Below are positions 42,206 through 51,328 of a stretch of 64,000 nt of DNA, piece after piece. Numbering within the stretch: position 1 is the stretch's first letter; each line of letters begins with the position of its first letter. The position numbers and the translations under genes are program-made. This stretch comes from Afipia massiliensis (GTDB taxonomy: Bacteria > Pseudomonadota > Alphaproteobacteria > Rhizobiales > Xanthobacteraceae), in assembly GCF_014203115.1 (NCBI RefSeq), contig NZ_JACHIJ010000002.1:372001-436000 (forward strand), written 5' to 3'. The notes below the pieces were generated by a model. It did not search any database and was not told where the DNA came from. It saw only the letters and a program-made list of their open reading frames with translations.

Positions 42206-43084
42206 TCAGCCTGCGCCGACTTCCGCGAGAAGCGCCTTGGCAGACACCTTGCCCACATTGTTGGCGGCGAATGGGCTGTCGCCGGTGATCAGTTTCCGGT
42301 CCTGATACGCCTTGCCGGTAATGTCGCTGTTCAGAATCTCGATACCGAGCTTGCTCAGTTTTTCGCCGAAGAACCACGGCAACCCTCCGGGCATGTAGCC
42401 CATCTCCGGCGTCTGCTTGTCGATTGAGTCCGGGAACGCGCAAATCTTGTATCCCTTGAAGATATAGTCGCCGTTCGCTTCCCCGACACCCGCTGCCAGG
42501 AACGCTGCGGGACCGTGACAGAGGGAAATGACGTGCTTGTTCTTGTCCATGGCCCACTTCAGGACGGTCTTCACATCCTCGCTCTGCGGAAGGCCGATCA
42601 GCGCACCATGCCCGCCGGGAATGAAAATCGCGATGTAATCGGAGTTGCCGCCAAGATTTTTCTCGATCACATCCGCGAGCTTCAGCGGCTTCTTCAGTTT
42701 CTCGAGATACTTGTCATAAATGCTCCGTACCGCGTCGTCCTCTTTCGGGAACGCCCAAAGCTCCATCTTCACCGGGTTGCCCGACAGTGTCGCGATGTCG
42801 AATTCGAAGCCAGCCTTGTCCATATGGTACATCGGCAGCAGCGTCTCGACGGGGTGGTTGCCGGTCGAGAACATCGTGCCGTTCTGCATGAGCAGGTAGC
42901 GCTCGTCCGCGGCGATCATCAAAATCTTCCAGCGGCCGCCCTTGTAGGCATTGGGATAGTTGGCGCCGTCGAGATCGGATTTCGACGAGGTGAATTGGCT
43001 TAGAGAATATGGGGAAGGAAAGAAGGCGTTGTTCTCGGCCGGATCCTGCGTCGGGCGCTTGTCTTCGGATTTCGCGGTGGCCAT
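42206..43084 (-). CDS. hchA: Hsp31-type protein deglycase/chaperone (DJ-1/PfpI family)
   Basis: The 292-residue protein matches Hsp31/HchA, a stress chaperone with glyoxalase and reported deglycase activity. Cys189 in [11 protein letters not shown] is the nucleophile, and Glu80 in [15 protein letters not shown] is the supporting acid. [11 protein letters not shown] and [13 protein letters not shown] are family motifs. I start at 43084 ([10 protein letters not shown]) because GGAGGAAATC precedes it; the frame extends 81 bases further across the palindrome. It is probably controlled by the adjacent LuxR protein. Confidence 0.92.
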   Translation of the reverse strand: MATAKSEDKRPTQDPAENNAFFPSPYSLSQFTSSKSDLDGANYPNAYKGGRWKILMIAADERYLLMQNGTMFSTGNHPVETLLPMYHMDKAGFEFDIATLSGNPVKMELWAFPKEDDAVRSIYDKYLEKLKKPLKLADVIEKNLGGNSDYIAIFIPGGHGALIGLPQSEDVKTVLKWAMDKNKHVISLCHGPAAFLAAGVGEANGDYIFKGYKICAFPDSIDKQTPEMGYMPGGLPWFFGEKLSKLGIEILNSDITGKAYQDRKLITGDSPFAANNVGKVSAKALLAEVGAG

Positions 43085-43146
43085 GATTTCCTCCATCACT
43101 CGCGTTGGCTGTTTGATGAAGATAGGTGCAGGTCGGCACAGCGCAC

Positions 43147-43165
43147 ATGAGGGATTTCCCCTCAT
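43147..43165 (-). promoter_or_regulatory. Lux-box-like palindrome upstream of hchA
   Basis: ATGAGGGATTTCCCCTCAT: the outer seven bases on each side (ATGAGGG / CCCTCAT) are perfectly complementary around ATTTC. It lies 63 bases before the hchA start and after the stop of the DUF411 gene. The same site precedes luxR. If it is the LuxR operator, hchA and luxR form one regulon. Confidence 0.72.
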
Positions 43166-43218
43166 GCGCCGATCAAGGTAAATGATGATGTTGTATCAGC
43201 AGGCGACGGCGATTTAGT

Positions 43219-43701
43219 TCATATCGCCTGCGTTCCGCGATAGCGCGCGAACACGCGTTGCCCGTCGGCCGAGAACAGGACGACGTCGTAAGCCTCGGGC
43301 GGAGTTCCCGCGACTTCCATCCCCGGAGAACCGACCGGCATGCCGCCGACGGCCAAGCCTTTCGCTTGCGGCTGCTCGGCAAGCAAGCGTTTGATCGCAT
43401 CGGCCGGCACATGTCCTTCGATGGCGTAGCCGCCGATTTCCGCCGTGTGACAGGAGGAAAGCTCTACCGGCACGCCGAGCTTCGTCTTGAGTGGCGCGAG
43501 ATTGGCAATTTCGACTTCATCGACTGAAAAACCCGCAGCTTTCACGTGCGCGATCCAATCGCCGCAACAGCCGCACGCCGGGTCGCGATTGACGGTCATC
43601 CTGGGCAGGCTCTCGGCCGCAACCGAATAGCGCGACAGCACGAGCGCTGCAGCCATCGGTAACGCTCCCGCCAATACCGTGCGCCGTGTCGAGATCGTCA
43701 T
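43219..43701 (-). CDS. DUF411 family periplasmic metal-binding-like protein
   Basis: The 160-residue protein has a twin-arginine-like signal (STRRTVLAGALPMAAALVLS, residues 4-23). The mature part has DPACGCCGDWIAHVKAAGF, VELSSCHTAEIGGYAIEGHV and PADAIKRLLAEQP, the DUF411 signature often encoded beside copper-resistance genes. The cysteines and His probably bind a metal such as copper. GAGGAATGG precedes the chosen ATG at 43701. It lies upstream of hchA, but the palindrome suggests that hchA has its own promoter. Confidence 0.85.
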   Translation of the reverse strand: MTISTRRTVLAGALPMAAALVLSRYSVAAESLPRMTVNRDPACGCCGDWIAHVKAAGFSVDEVEIANLAPLKTKLGVPVELSSCHTAEIGGYAIEGHVPADAIKRLLAEQPQAKGLAVGGMPVGSPGMEVAGTPPEAYDVVLFSADGQRVFARYRGTQAI

Positions 43702-43826
43702 CAATCCATTCCTCATTGCCGTGGCTCGCGCCTCGGAGACCTTGTTATTCCATCGCGGGATGGATTACCGCGAACGATCGATCTCATCCAATCACGGATT
43801 GGTTAGCCGCTATCGCAACATCGGTG

Positions 43827-44087
43827 TTACCGGCCGGAGATCAGCTTCAGCCAAGGCGTCAAATGAAAGGCACTCATCAGCCCATACATCGCGACCATGC
43901 CACTCAGCGGTGACGCATCGTGCGCGCAAAGGATCGCCGGCGCACTTTCACCAACAACGCCCGTCAGCAGCGCCATGATCGCGAAGGTCGGCGCGGCCGC
44001 GAGGCTCAGCCACTCGGCGGCCCGGAACGCACCTGCGCTCCGGCGCAGCCGCCTGCCGTCGGGTGCGCCTGAACAGGTCGCGCTCAT
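43827..44087 (-). CDS. Small membrane protein coupled to DUF899 gene
   Basis: The 86-residue protein has a basic start (GRRLRRSAGAFR) and two hydrophobic helices (about residues 24-42 and 58-72). The ATG overlaps the DUF899 stop (ATGA, 44084-44087), which argues strongly that it is translated. I do not recognise a domain. Function probably belongs with the DUF899 protein. Confidence 0.7.
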   Translation of the reverse strand: MSATCSGAPDGRRLRRSAGAFRAAEWLSLAAAPTFAIMALLTGVVGESAPAILCAHDASPLSGMVAMYGLMSAFHLTPWLKLISGR

Positions 44088-44836
44088 GTTGTCGCGCCGC
44101 CGTCTTTGTTCCGGAACGCTTCCTCTCCGGCGTCCGACACCGCGACCCACTTCGGGTCAGGCGCTGCGCCGGGAACGTAGCTGTCGTTCCAGTTCCACCA
44201 CTTGTACGGCCGTTCCTGAGGATAGCCCTTCGGCGAGTCCTCCCACTCCTCCTGACGCCCGAGCGCGGTCATATCGAGGTAGCTCCAGACGGTGCCCATC
44301 GCCTCGTCGCCGCGCGTGTTGATCAGGTAGGTGCGGAAAATACGCTCGCCGTCGCGGATGAAGGCGTTGTGGCCGTGCCACTCATCGACGCCGAAGTCTG
44401 CGTCGAAGCTGTCGGTGATGGTCACCCAAGGGATTCTCTCCCACCCCATCCGCGCCTTCAGGCGCGCGATGTCGGCCTGCGGCGCGCGCGAGGCATACAC
44501 AAGCGTCGTGTCGCGGGCGTTCAGGTGGACGGGGTTGGAGACCTGATCCGCTCCCAGGGAACAGCCAATGCAGGCATGCTCCGGCCAGCCGTGCACGCCG
44601 GGCTCAAAGAACGCGCGGTAGACGATCAGTTGACGGCGGCCTGCGAACAGATCGAGCAGGCTCATTTTTCCGCTCGGCCCGTCGAACGTGTATGATTTTT
44701 CAACGGCCATCCACGGCATCCGCCGGCGTTCGGCGGCCAGCGCGTCACGCGCCCGCGTCTGGGCCTTCTCCTTCACGAGAAGCTGCTCGCGCGCAGCCTC
44801 CCACTCTCGCGGCGATACAATCGGTGGTGTGTTCAT
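44084..44836 (-). CDS. DUF899 family thioredoxin-like protein
   Basis: The 250-residue protein fits DUF899: REWEAAREQLLVKEKAQTRA near the start, RRQLIVYRAFFEPGVHGWPE, HACIGCSLGADQV with the CxxC pair near residue 105, and YKWWNWNDSY near the end. The family has a thioredoxin-like fold and is sometimes annotated as dithiol-disulfide isomerase; activity is unproven. The start at 44836 has GAAGGA upstream. It is transcribed divergently from the large regulator at 45015 and coupled to a small membrane protein. Confidence 0.85.
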   Translation of the reverse strand: MNTPPIVSPREWEAAREQLLVKEKAQTRARDALAAERRRMPWMAVEKSYTFDGPSGKMSLLDLFAGRRQLIVYRAFFEPGVHGWPEHACIGCSLGADQVSNPVHLNARDTTLVYASRAPQADIARLKARMGWERIPWVTITDSFDADFGVDEWHGHNAFIRDGERIFRTYLINTRGDEAMGTVWSYLDMTALGRQEEWEDSPKGYPQERPYKWWNWNDSYVPGAAPDPKWVAVSDAGEEAFRNKDGGATT

Positions 44837-45014
44837 GACGTGCTGTCCTTCTTTCCGGGCCTTAGGTGATGTAATCGTGGTCATCGGAACCTCCGAATGA
44901 GCGCGTCTCTCGCGGCAGGAACGTAACGCCGTTCACTGCCGATCGTTCGTGTTCCGGGATAGGCTTAAGGCGCGGATATCGAACGGTGGGAGTGACAAGT
45001 TTGGCGGGATTCAG

Positions 45015-46235
45015 ATGGACTCGCTGATCACGGCGGCGGCCCGCGCACTCGCAACCGGTGATCCCCTCGGAGCACTGAACCGGGTTGCACTGCGCAACGA
45101 CCCGCCTGCCCTTGCGCTCCGGGGCATCGCGATGGCTCAGCTCGGCGATCTCGTCCGCGCGAGAATTCTCCTGCAAAAGGCCGCACGCGCCTTCGGCCCA
45201 AAAGAGGCTGTGGCCCGCGCAAGGTGCGTCGTTGCCGAGGCCGAAATTGCGCTGGTGTCGCGGGATCTGGGCTGGCCGACGAAGCCGCTCGAAGCGGCGC
45301 GCATGGCGCTCGAAAAGCACGGCGACTGGGTGAATGCCGCACATGCGCGCCACCTTGAGGTCCGCCGTCTTCTCCTGATCGGAAGCCTCGATGAAGCCGA
45401 GCATGCACTTGCCGAACTCGACCCGTCGCCCTTTCCGCCGGCATGGCTGGCCGCTCACGAACTGGTGGTTGCCGGGATTGCGATGCGCCGCCTCCGCACG
45501 AAGGAAGCACGCGCCGCGCTCGTTCGCGCCGAACGCGCGGCACGCGACGCCCGTATCCCCGCGCTTTTGACAGAGATCGAAAGCGCGTCCCGCGTTCTGA
45601 ACACGCCTGCGGCGCGGCTCATCGCGCGCGGCGAGGAGCGCCCGCTCCTGCTCGAAGAGGTCGAAGCGCTATTGGCGTCAAAAGCGCTCGTCGTGGATGC
45701 GTGCCGGTATGCCGTGCGCAACGCGGGCACGACGGTCTCGCTCGCAAGGCGTCCGGTTTTGTTCACGCTTGCCCGCGCGCTCGCCGAAGCGTGGCCAAAG
45801 GACGTGTCGCGAAGCGAGCTGCTCGCGCGGACATTCAGAGCGAAGCACGCCGATGAATCGCATCGCGCGCGGTTGCGTGTCGAGATCGGGCGGCTTCGCA
45901 AGGCGCTGCGGCCGCTGGCCGACATAACTGCGACGAAAGACGGGTTCGCGCTGGCGCCTCTGCGTGCACGCGATGTCGTCGTGCTGGCAACGCCGGTCGA
46001 AGAAGAGCACGGGTCGGTGCTCGCTTTCCTCGCCGACGGCGAGTCGTGGTCGAGCTCAGCGCTCGCGCTTGCGCTCAGCGCCAGCCAGCGCACCGTGCAG
46101 CGCGCGCTCGATGAACTCGCGGAAGCCGGCAAGGTGCAATCGTTCGGCCGTGCGCGCGCACGCCGCTGGATGACCCCGCCTGTGGCGGGATTCACGACCG
46201 CATTGTTACTCCCTGCCGCTCTGCCGGGTGACTAG
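45015..46235 (+). CDS. Regulator with TPR-like N-terminus and two winged-helix domains
   Basis: The 406-residue protein is built of three parts. Residues about 1-210 are Ala/Leu/Arg-rich helical repeats of TPR character (ARILLQKAARAFGPKEAVAR, LLIGSLDEAEHALAELDPSP). Residues about 225-300 resemble an OmpR/SARP-type winged helix (SRSELLARTFRAKHADESHR, LRVEIGRLRKALRPL). Residues about 330-390 are a second winged helix (SSSALALALSASQRTVQRAL DELAEAGKVQSFG in sense). I do not recognise a named family. It is divergent from DUF899 and 33 bases upstream of the propeller gene, so it probably controls both. The ATG at 45015 is preferred over the GTG 66 bases upstream. Confidence 0.65.
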   Translation: MDSLITAAARALATGDPLGALNRVALRNDPPALALRGIAMAQLGDLVRARILLQKAARAFGPKEAVARARCVVAEAEIALVSRDLGWPTKPLEAARMALEKHGDWVNAAHARHLEVRRLLLIGSLDEAEHALAELDPSPFPPAWLAAHELVVAGIAMRRLRTKEARAALVRAERAARDARIPALLTEIESASRVLNTPAARLIARGEERPLLLEEVEALLASKALVVDACRYAVRNAGTTVSLARRPVLFTLARALAEAWPKDVSRSELLARTFRAKHADESHRARLRVEIGRLRKALRPLADITATKDGFALAPLRARDVVVLATPVEEEHGSVLAFLADGESWSSSALALALSASQRTVQRALDELAEAGKVQSFGRARARRWMTPPVAGFTTALLLPAALPGD

Positions 46236-46268
46236 GTTGGCTGCATCGAAGCAAATGGAGATGGAAAC

Positions 46269-46919
46269 ATGAAGCGAGCAGCAGCAGAAATCATTCGCGA
46301 ATACGGCCCCTTTCCCGGCGTGGAGGAAGTGCATGGCGTCACGTTCGATGGTCAAAGGGTCTGGTTTGCGTCCGGCGACAGGCTGAACGCTCTCGACCCC
46401 GAGAGCGGCAAGACCGTGCACACGATCGATATGCCCGCGCACGCGGGCACCGCCTTCGACGGCCGGTACCTGTTTCAGCTCTTCGAGAAGAATATCCAGA
46501 AGGTTGACCCGAAGTCGGGTCGCGTGATTGCGACAATCCCTGCGCCCGGTAACGGCGGCGACTCCGGGATGGCATGGGCCGAAGGCTCGCTCTGGGTCGG
46601 ACAGTACCGGGAAAAGAAAATCCATCAGATCGACCCCGAGACGGGAGCGATCCAGCGCACTATCGAGTCAACCCGCTTTGTCACAGGCGTCACCTGGGTC
46701 GACGGCGAGCTCTGGCACGGCACCTGGGAAGGTAACGACAGCGAACTGCGGCGCATCGATCCTCAAACCGGAGACGTTCTCGAAGAACTCGCCATGCCGT
46801 CGGGAACGGGCATCTCGGGACTCGAGTCCGACGGCGGCGATCAGTTCTTCTGCGGCGGCGGACCGAGCGGCAAGCTGCGAGCCGTACGCCGGCCAAAGCG
46901 AAGCTCGAAGACTGGCTAA
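46269..46919 (+). CDS. Small cytoplasmic beta-propeller protein (glutamine cyclotransferase-like)
   Basis: The 216-residue protein contains four repeats of about 43 residues, each with a tryptophan or tyrosine-led strand and the turn DPESG / DPKSG / DPETG / DPQTG followed by a strand and IDMP, IPAP or IEST. This is the YVTN/glutaminyl cyclotransferase-type propeller. There is no signal peptide, unusual for such propellers. Four blades of this size are too few to close a ring, so it may pair with itself. It follows the regulator gene by 33 bases. Confidence 0.7.
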   Translation: MKRAAAEIIREYGPFPGVEEVHGVTFDGQRVWFASGDRLNALDPESGKTVHTIDMPAHAGTAFDGRYLFQLFEKNIQKVDPKSGRVIATIPAPGNGGDSGMAWAEGSLWVGQYREKKIHQIDPETGAIQRTIESTRFVTGVTWVDGELWHGTWEGNDSELRRIDPQTGDVLEELAMPSGTGISGLESDGGDQFFCGGGPSGKLRAVRRPKRSSKTG

Positions 46920-46944
46920 ATCGCCTAAGCCTTGATTGACGCGC

Positions 46945-47544
46945 TCACTTCTTGCCCTGCGGGTAAATCGTCTCGCCGCGCTTGAGCATTTCAACGAACG
47001 CCTCGACCTTCTTCTTTCGTCCGGCTTCGGTCTTCATGTTGTGGGTGCGGAAAGCCAGTGCGAAACGATTCTGCTCGCTGAGTTTCGCCAGCATAGCCTT
47101 GGCTTTGGGCTCGGCGTCGATGGCCACCTGCAGATCGGCGGGGATTTTCATGTCCTTGCCGCTCTTGTAGGCGCGGTCCCAGCGCCCGTCGACTTTCGCA
47201 GCCTCGACATGCTTCAAGCCGTGCTCAGTCATCATGCCTTCTTTGATGAGGCGCGCGACGTTGTCGACGTTGATTTGGCTCCAGGTGCCCTTCTTGCTGC
47301 GCGGTGAATAGCGCTGCAGAAAGCTCTGGTCGTCAAACCCCTTGCGCTGGCCGTCGATCCAGCCCCAGCAGAGCACGACATCGATGGCCTCCTTGGGAGT
47401 AATCGATTTGAGACCCGAATCCACCTTGTGGATCTTGATCCAGACCTCGTCGTCCTTGTCGTGGTGCTTCGCAAGCCACTTGTAAAAGCTCGCGGCGTCC
47501 TTGAACGCGCGAACTTTCTCGGGATCGACTTTTACGGGCGCCAT
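46945..47544 (-). CDS. YdeI/OmdA family protein
   Basis: The 199-residue protein matches the YdeI/OmpD-associated family: FYKWLAKHHDKDDEVWIKIH, ITPKEAIDVVLCWGWIDGQR, RYSPRSKKGTWSQIN and the C-terminal basic helix with AMLAKLSEQNRFALAF. Proteins of this family are small bacteriocin- or peptide-stress-related factors in enterobacteria; the mechanism is unknown. It is convergent with the propeller gene and single. Confidence 0.88.
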   Translation of the reverse strand: MAPVKVDPEKVRAFKDAASFYKWLAKHHDKDDEVWIKIHKVDSGLKSITPKEAIDVVLCWGWIDGQRKGFDDQSFLQRYSPRSKKGTWSQINVDNVARLIKEGMMTEHGLKHVEAAKVDGRWDRAYKSGKDMKIPADLQVAIDAEPKAKAMLAKLSEQNRFALAFRTHNMKTEAGRKKKVEAFVEMLKRGETIYPQGKK

Positions 47545-47594
47545 CCGCTTGTCTACTTCCTACAGGGCTTCCCGTCGCGGTGACGCGCCGGCGC

Positions 47595-49190
47595 CTATTC
47601 CCACTCGATCGTCCCCGGCGGCTTTGACGTCACGTCGTAAACGACGCGGTTGACGCCCTTCACCTCGTTGATGATCCGGGTCGCCGTCTCGCCAAGGAAT
47701 TTCATATCGAACGGATAGAAATCGGCGGTCATGCCGTCGGTCGATGTCACCGCACGCAGGCCGACAACAAAATCATATGTACGGCCATCGCCCATCACGC
47801 CGACGGTCTTCACCGGCAGCAGCACCGCAAACGCCTGCCAGATGGTGTCGTAAAGACCCGCCTTGCGGATCTGGTCGATATAGACCGCGTCGGCCTCGCG
47901 CAGGATGTCGAGCTTCTCGCGCGTGATCTCGCCGGGGCAGCGGATCGCCAGACCCGGACCCGGGAACGGATGACGGCCGACGAACACATCCGGCAAACCG
48001 AGCTCGCGGCCCAGCGCGCGCACTTCGTCCTTGAACAGTTCGCGCAGCGGCTCCACCAGCTTCATGTTCATGCGCGCGGGCAAACCGCCGACATTGTGAT
48101 GCGACTTGATGGTGACCGACGGCCCGCCGGTGAACGACACGCTTTCGATCACGTCGGGATAGAGCGTGCCTTGCGCGAGGAAATCCGCGCCGCCGATTTT
48201 CTTGGCCTCTTCATCGAACACATCGATAAACAGGCGGCCGATGGTCTTGCGCTTCACTTCCGGATCGGTGACGCCGTCAAGCTCGCCGAGGAATGTCTTC
48301 GACGCGTCAACGTGCACCAGCGGAATGTTATAGTGATGCCGGAACAGATCGACGACGGTCTTGGCTTCGTCCTTGCGCAGCATACCGTGATCGACAAACA
48401 CGCAGGTCAACTGGTCGCCGATGGCTTCGTGAATCAGGATCGCGGCCACGGATGAATCGACGCCGCCCGACAGGCCGCAGATCACCTTGCCCTTGCCGAC
48501 CTGCGCGCGGATCTTCTCGATCGCTTCCTCGCGGAAGGCGCGCATGGTCCAGTCACCTTTCAGCCCCGCGACCTTGCGCACGAAATTCTTGATCAGCTTC
48601 GCGCCGTCCGGGGTATGCACCACCTCGGGATGAAACTGCATCGCGTAGAACTTGCGCTTGTCGTCGGCGATCACCGAGATCGGCGAACCCGGCGCTTTCG
48701 CCACGCCACGAAAACCGTCCGGCAGCTTGGTGACGCGGTCACCATGGCTCATCCAGACGTAATGCTTCTCGCCGATCTTCCAGACATCGTCGAACAGCGC
48801 GCAGTTGTCGGTCACTTCGATCAGCGCGCGGCCGAATTCGCGATGGTGTCCGGCTTCGACGGTGCCGCCAAGTTGCTGCGCCATGGTCTGCTCGCCGTAG
48901 CAGATGCCCAGCACCGGCACGCCAGCGGTCAGGATCGACATCGGCGCGGACGGCGCGTCCTGATCGAGCACGGAGGCCGGCCCGCCGGAGAGGATCACGG
49001 CCTTGGGCTGCATCGCCCTGAAGGCCGCTTCGGCCTTCTGGAACGGCACGATCTCGGAGTAGACCCCCTCCTCGCGGACACGCCGCGCGATGAGCTGCGT
49101 CACCTGGGAGCCGAAATCGACGATGAGAATCTTCTCGTGAGCGGCCGCCACATCGGGCGTCGCTGGGGCGGTCTGGCTGTGTGCTGTCAT
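47595..49190 (-). CDS. guaA: GMP synthase (glutamine-hydrolysing)
   Basis: GuaA converts XMP to GMP using glutamine ammonia. The 531-residue protein has the class I glutaminase triad ([11 protein letters not shown] with the nucleophilic Cys near residue 99; the His/Glu pair in [10 protein letters not shown]). The ATP pyrophosphatase P-loop is [12 protein letters not shown] near 240. [13 protein letters not shown] and the C-terminal dimer domain ending KPPGTIEWE are standard. The IMP dehydrogenase gene guaB, one step earlier, lies at 55-56.6 kb on the same strand. Confidence 0.97.
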   Translation of the reverse strand: MTAHSQTAPATPDVAAAHEKILIVDFGSQVTQLIARRVREEGVYSEIVPFQKAEAAFRAMQPKAVILSGGPASVLDQDAPSAPMSILTAGVPVLGICYGEQTMAQQLGGTVEAGHHREFGRALIEVTDNCALFDDVWKIGEKHYVWMSHGDRVTKLPDGFRGVAKAPGSPISVIADDKRKFYAMQFHPEVVHTPDGAKLIKNFVRKVAGLKGDWTMRAFREEAIEKIRAQVGKGKVICGLSGGVDSSVAAILIHEAIGDQLTCVFVDHGMLRKDEAKTVVDLFRHHYNIPLVHVDASKTFLGELDGVTDPEVKRKTIGRLFIDVFDEEAKKIGGADFLAQGTLYPDVIESVSFTGGPSVTIKSHHNVGGLPARMNMKLVEPLRELFKDEVRALGRELGLPDVFVGRHPFPGPGLAIRCPGEITREKLDILREADAVYIDQIRKAGLYDTIWQAFAVLLPVKTVGVMGDGRTYDFVVGLRAVTSTDGMTADFYPFDMKFLGETATRIINEVKGVNRVVYDVTSKPPGTIEWE

Positions 49191-49295
49191 GGAGAGGAAA
49201 TACGCGACAGGCGGCGGAGTCGCAACCCCGGAATGCCTGCAAAAACGGGCTTATCGGCAGGTTTTGGAGGTGGCGGTGACACATGTCCCCCACGG

Positions 49296-49408
49296 TCGTC
49301 CCGGCGAAGGCCGGGACCCATAACTACCTAATCCCATGAGGTTCGTCGGACATCACACCTAAGCAACCACGCTTAGGGAATATGGGTCCCAGCTTTCGCC
49401 GGGACGAC
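49296..49408. repeat. GTCCCGGCGAAGGCCGGGAC REPIN-like element, copy B
   Basis: Left hairpin GTCCCGGCGAAGGCCGGGAC followed by CCATAACTACC; right hairpin ATGGGTCCCAGCTTTCGCCG followed by GGACGAC in inverse orientation. Same order as copies A, C and D but with a diverged centre and slightly shorter. It lies between guaA and the RsmB-like gene and forms most of that 228-bp gap. Confidence 0.82.
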
Positions 49409-49418
49409 ACTGAATTTC

Positions 49419-50720
49419 CTATCCCGCCTTGCGCAGAACCGAGACAAAGAACCCGTCTGTTCCGGTCCGGCGCGGGGTCATCAAAAGCCCTTCCGGCGAT
49501 TGCAGCGTGGCGGCGATGAAATCATCGGCCTTGTCCCACAGCACCGACGCCACTTGCGACGGCGGAACCACCGTGAATTCCGGTTGCCGCTCCGTAAAGG
49601 TGCGGACCTGCTCGTTGTTCTCCTGCGGCAGCACCGAACACGTGATGTAGGCGATCCGGCCGCCGGGCTTCACCAGACTGGCCGCGCGATCCAGCACGGC
49701 GATCTGGTCCTTAATGCGAACTTCCAGCGCGCCGGGGCGCATACGCCATTTCGCGTCCGGGTTGCGCCGCCACGTGCCGGTGCCGGTGCAAGGCGCGTCG
49801 ATCACGACGAGATCGGCCGACTCCCTGATGTCGGAGAGCGTATCGTCCGGCCCTCTCGGCGTGCGCACGTCGGCATTGTGAATGCCCGCGCGCGACAGCC
49901 GCTCGTGGATCGGCGCAAGCTGCCGCTTGTCGTGATCCGTTGCAATCAGCCGCCCCTTGCCCTGCATCATCGCGGCCAGCGCCAGCGTCTTGCCGCCTGC
50001 TCCCGCGCACATGTCGATCACCTGCTCGCCGGGCTTCGCGCCGCTCAGCCATGCGGCAAGCTGCGAGCCTTCGTCCTGCACCTCGACGCCGCCCTTGATG
50101 AAGGCTTCCTCGGAGTGAATGCCCGGATTGCGCGCATCCGCGCCGAGATCGATCCGCAATCCCCATGGCGACCACGGCGTCGCCCTCGCGCCGAGATGCG
50201 CCATCGACGCCAGCACCTTCTCGTGCTTGGCCTTCAGCGTGTTGACGCGCAGGTCGAGCGGCGCACGGCTGGCCATGGCGACAGCTTCCTCCGCCCGCTC
50301 ATCGCCGAACACGGCGGCAAGCTGGGGGTCGAGCCATTCCGGATAATCACCGGCAATGTGCGCCGGGGCGTCCTTCAGGCTGCGCGAGGTCAACGCGGCG
50401 CGTTCAGTGTCCGTCAGCGGCTCGGGCGCGAAGCGCCCGCCGTCGCACAGGGCCGCGACCGCGTCGGCATCAAGCCCGCGCTCGAGCTTGAGCATGCCCA
50501 GCAATCGCGCGCGCGGCGTATCGGCATCCATCAACCATGCCGACGATGCCCTGCGGCGAAGCACATCGAACACCAGCCCCGCGATGGCGGCACGATCGCC
50601 GGAGCCCGCGAAGCGGTGCGCGGTGCCCCACTCCTTCAGCGCGTTCGGCGCTGGAATACGCTGCGCGTCGATGGCGCCAAGAATCTCGATAGCTGCGGAG
50701 AGCCGCGCGGCAGGCGTCAT
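49419..50720 (-). CDS. RsmB/NOP-family RNA (cytosine-5) methyltransferase
   Basis: The 433-residue protein has an N-terminal NusB-like helical domain (about 1-135) and a class I methyltransferase. VIDMCAGAGGKTLALAAMM near residue 237 is the SAM motif, DAPCTGTGTWRRNPDAKWR carries the motif IV Cys, and YITCSVLPQENNEQV carries the motif VI catalytic Cys near 372. It methylates C5 of a cytosine in rRNA, probably 16S (RsmB-type). The position just upstream of guaA, on the same strand, is also seen in related genomes as far as I recall. Confidence 0.92.
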   Translation of the reverse strand: MTPAARLSAAIEILGAIDAQRIPAPNALKEWGTAHRFAGSGDRAAIAGLVFDVLRRRASSAWLMDADTPRARLLGMLKLERGLDADAVAALCDGGRFAPEPLTDTERAALTSRSLKDAPAHIAGDYPEWLDPQLAAVFGDERAEEAVAMASRAPLDLRVNTLKAKHEKVLASMAHLGARATPWSPWGLRIDLGADARNPGIHSEEAFIKGGVEVQDEGSQLAAWLSGAKPGEQVIDMCAGAGGKTLALAAMMQGKGRLIATDHDKRQLAPIHERLSRAGIHNADVRTPRGPDDTLSDIRESADLVVIDAPCTGTGTWRRNPDAKWRMRPGALEVRIKDQIAVLDRAASLVKPGGRIAYITCSVLPQENNEQVRTFTERQPEFTVVPPSQVASVLWDKADDFIAATLQSPEGLLMTPRRTGTDGFFVSVLRKAG

Positions 50721-50745
50721 GATGGTCTTTCAGAAGTGGCGGTCG

Positions 50746-51168
50746 TCAGATCGCGAGCAACAGCTTGAGCGCGAAATAGACCCACATGATGAGAAGGACA
50801 AGCGCACCGGCGGCGAATGCCGAGAACCGCGCCTTCAGGTTGTTCGAGGTAGCATAGACGCCGGCGTGAATGTAGCGCGTCACCACAAAAACCCATGACA
50901 ACAGCACGATGATGAGATCGGCCTGCCGCAACGGCAGCGCAAGGGCGATCAGCACGAAAAACAGCACCGGCAGTTCGAACTGGTTGGAATAAGCGTTGCT
51001 GACCTGCGCTGCCTTGGTCGGCCAGGCTTTCTGGCCGACTGCGACCTCCGAGACCCGGACCTCGCGGTTCTTGATCGCACCTGTGCGGACCGTAAACATC
51101 CTGAACATCAGGATGAAGGACAGCAGAACCAGCACGAAGACCGGCAGCAGAACCATCTGAACTGTCAT
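50746..51168 (-). CDS. MAPEG family membrane protein
   Basis: The 140-residue protein has four membrane helices and the MAPEG motif SNAYSNQFELPVLFFVLIAL (near residues 60-79, with the Asn/Glu pair that contacts glutathione in mammalian members), then RYIHAGVYATSNNLKARFSA. MAPEG proteins act in eicosanoid and glutathione metabolism in eukaryotes; the bacterial substrate is unknown. GGGGAT precedes the ATG at 51168. It is 25 bases upstream of the RsmB-like gene on the same strand. Confidence 0.85.
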   Translation of the reverse strand: MTVQMVLLPVFVLVLLSFILMFRMFTVRTGAIKNREVRVSEVAVGQKAWPTKAAQVSNAYSNQFELPVLFFVLIALALPLRQADLIIVLLSWVFVVTRYIHAGVYATSNNLKARFSAFAAGALVLLIMWVYFALKLLLAI

Positions 51169-51328
51169 AATAAAATCCCCCAATGCGAATGTTATCTCAC
51201 CGCTATACCGGCCCCCTCTCCCCCTGACAATTGTCTCCGGGATCTGTGAACCCGATCACAGACAGAAACGACCAATGCCCAGAAGGTTCCGCTCCATAGG
51301 TCGAGTGGAGCCGTGCTCGGGTGCTGCG

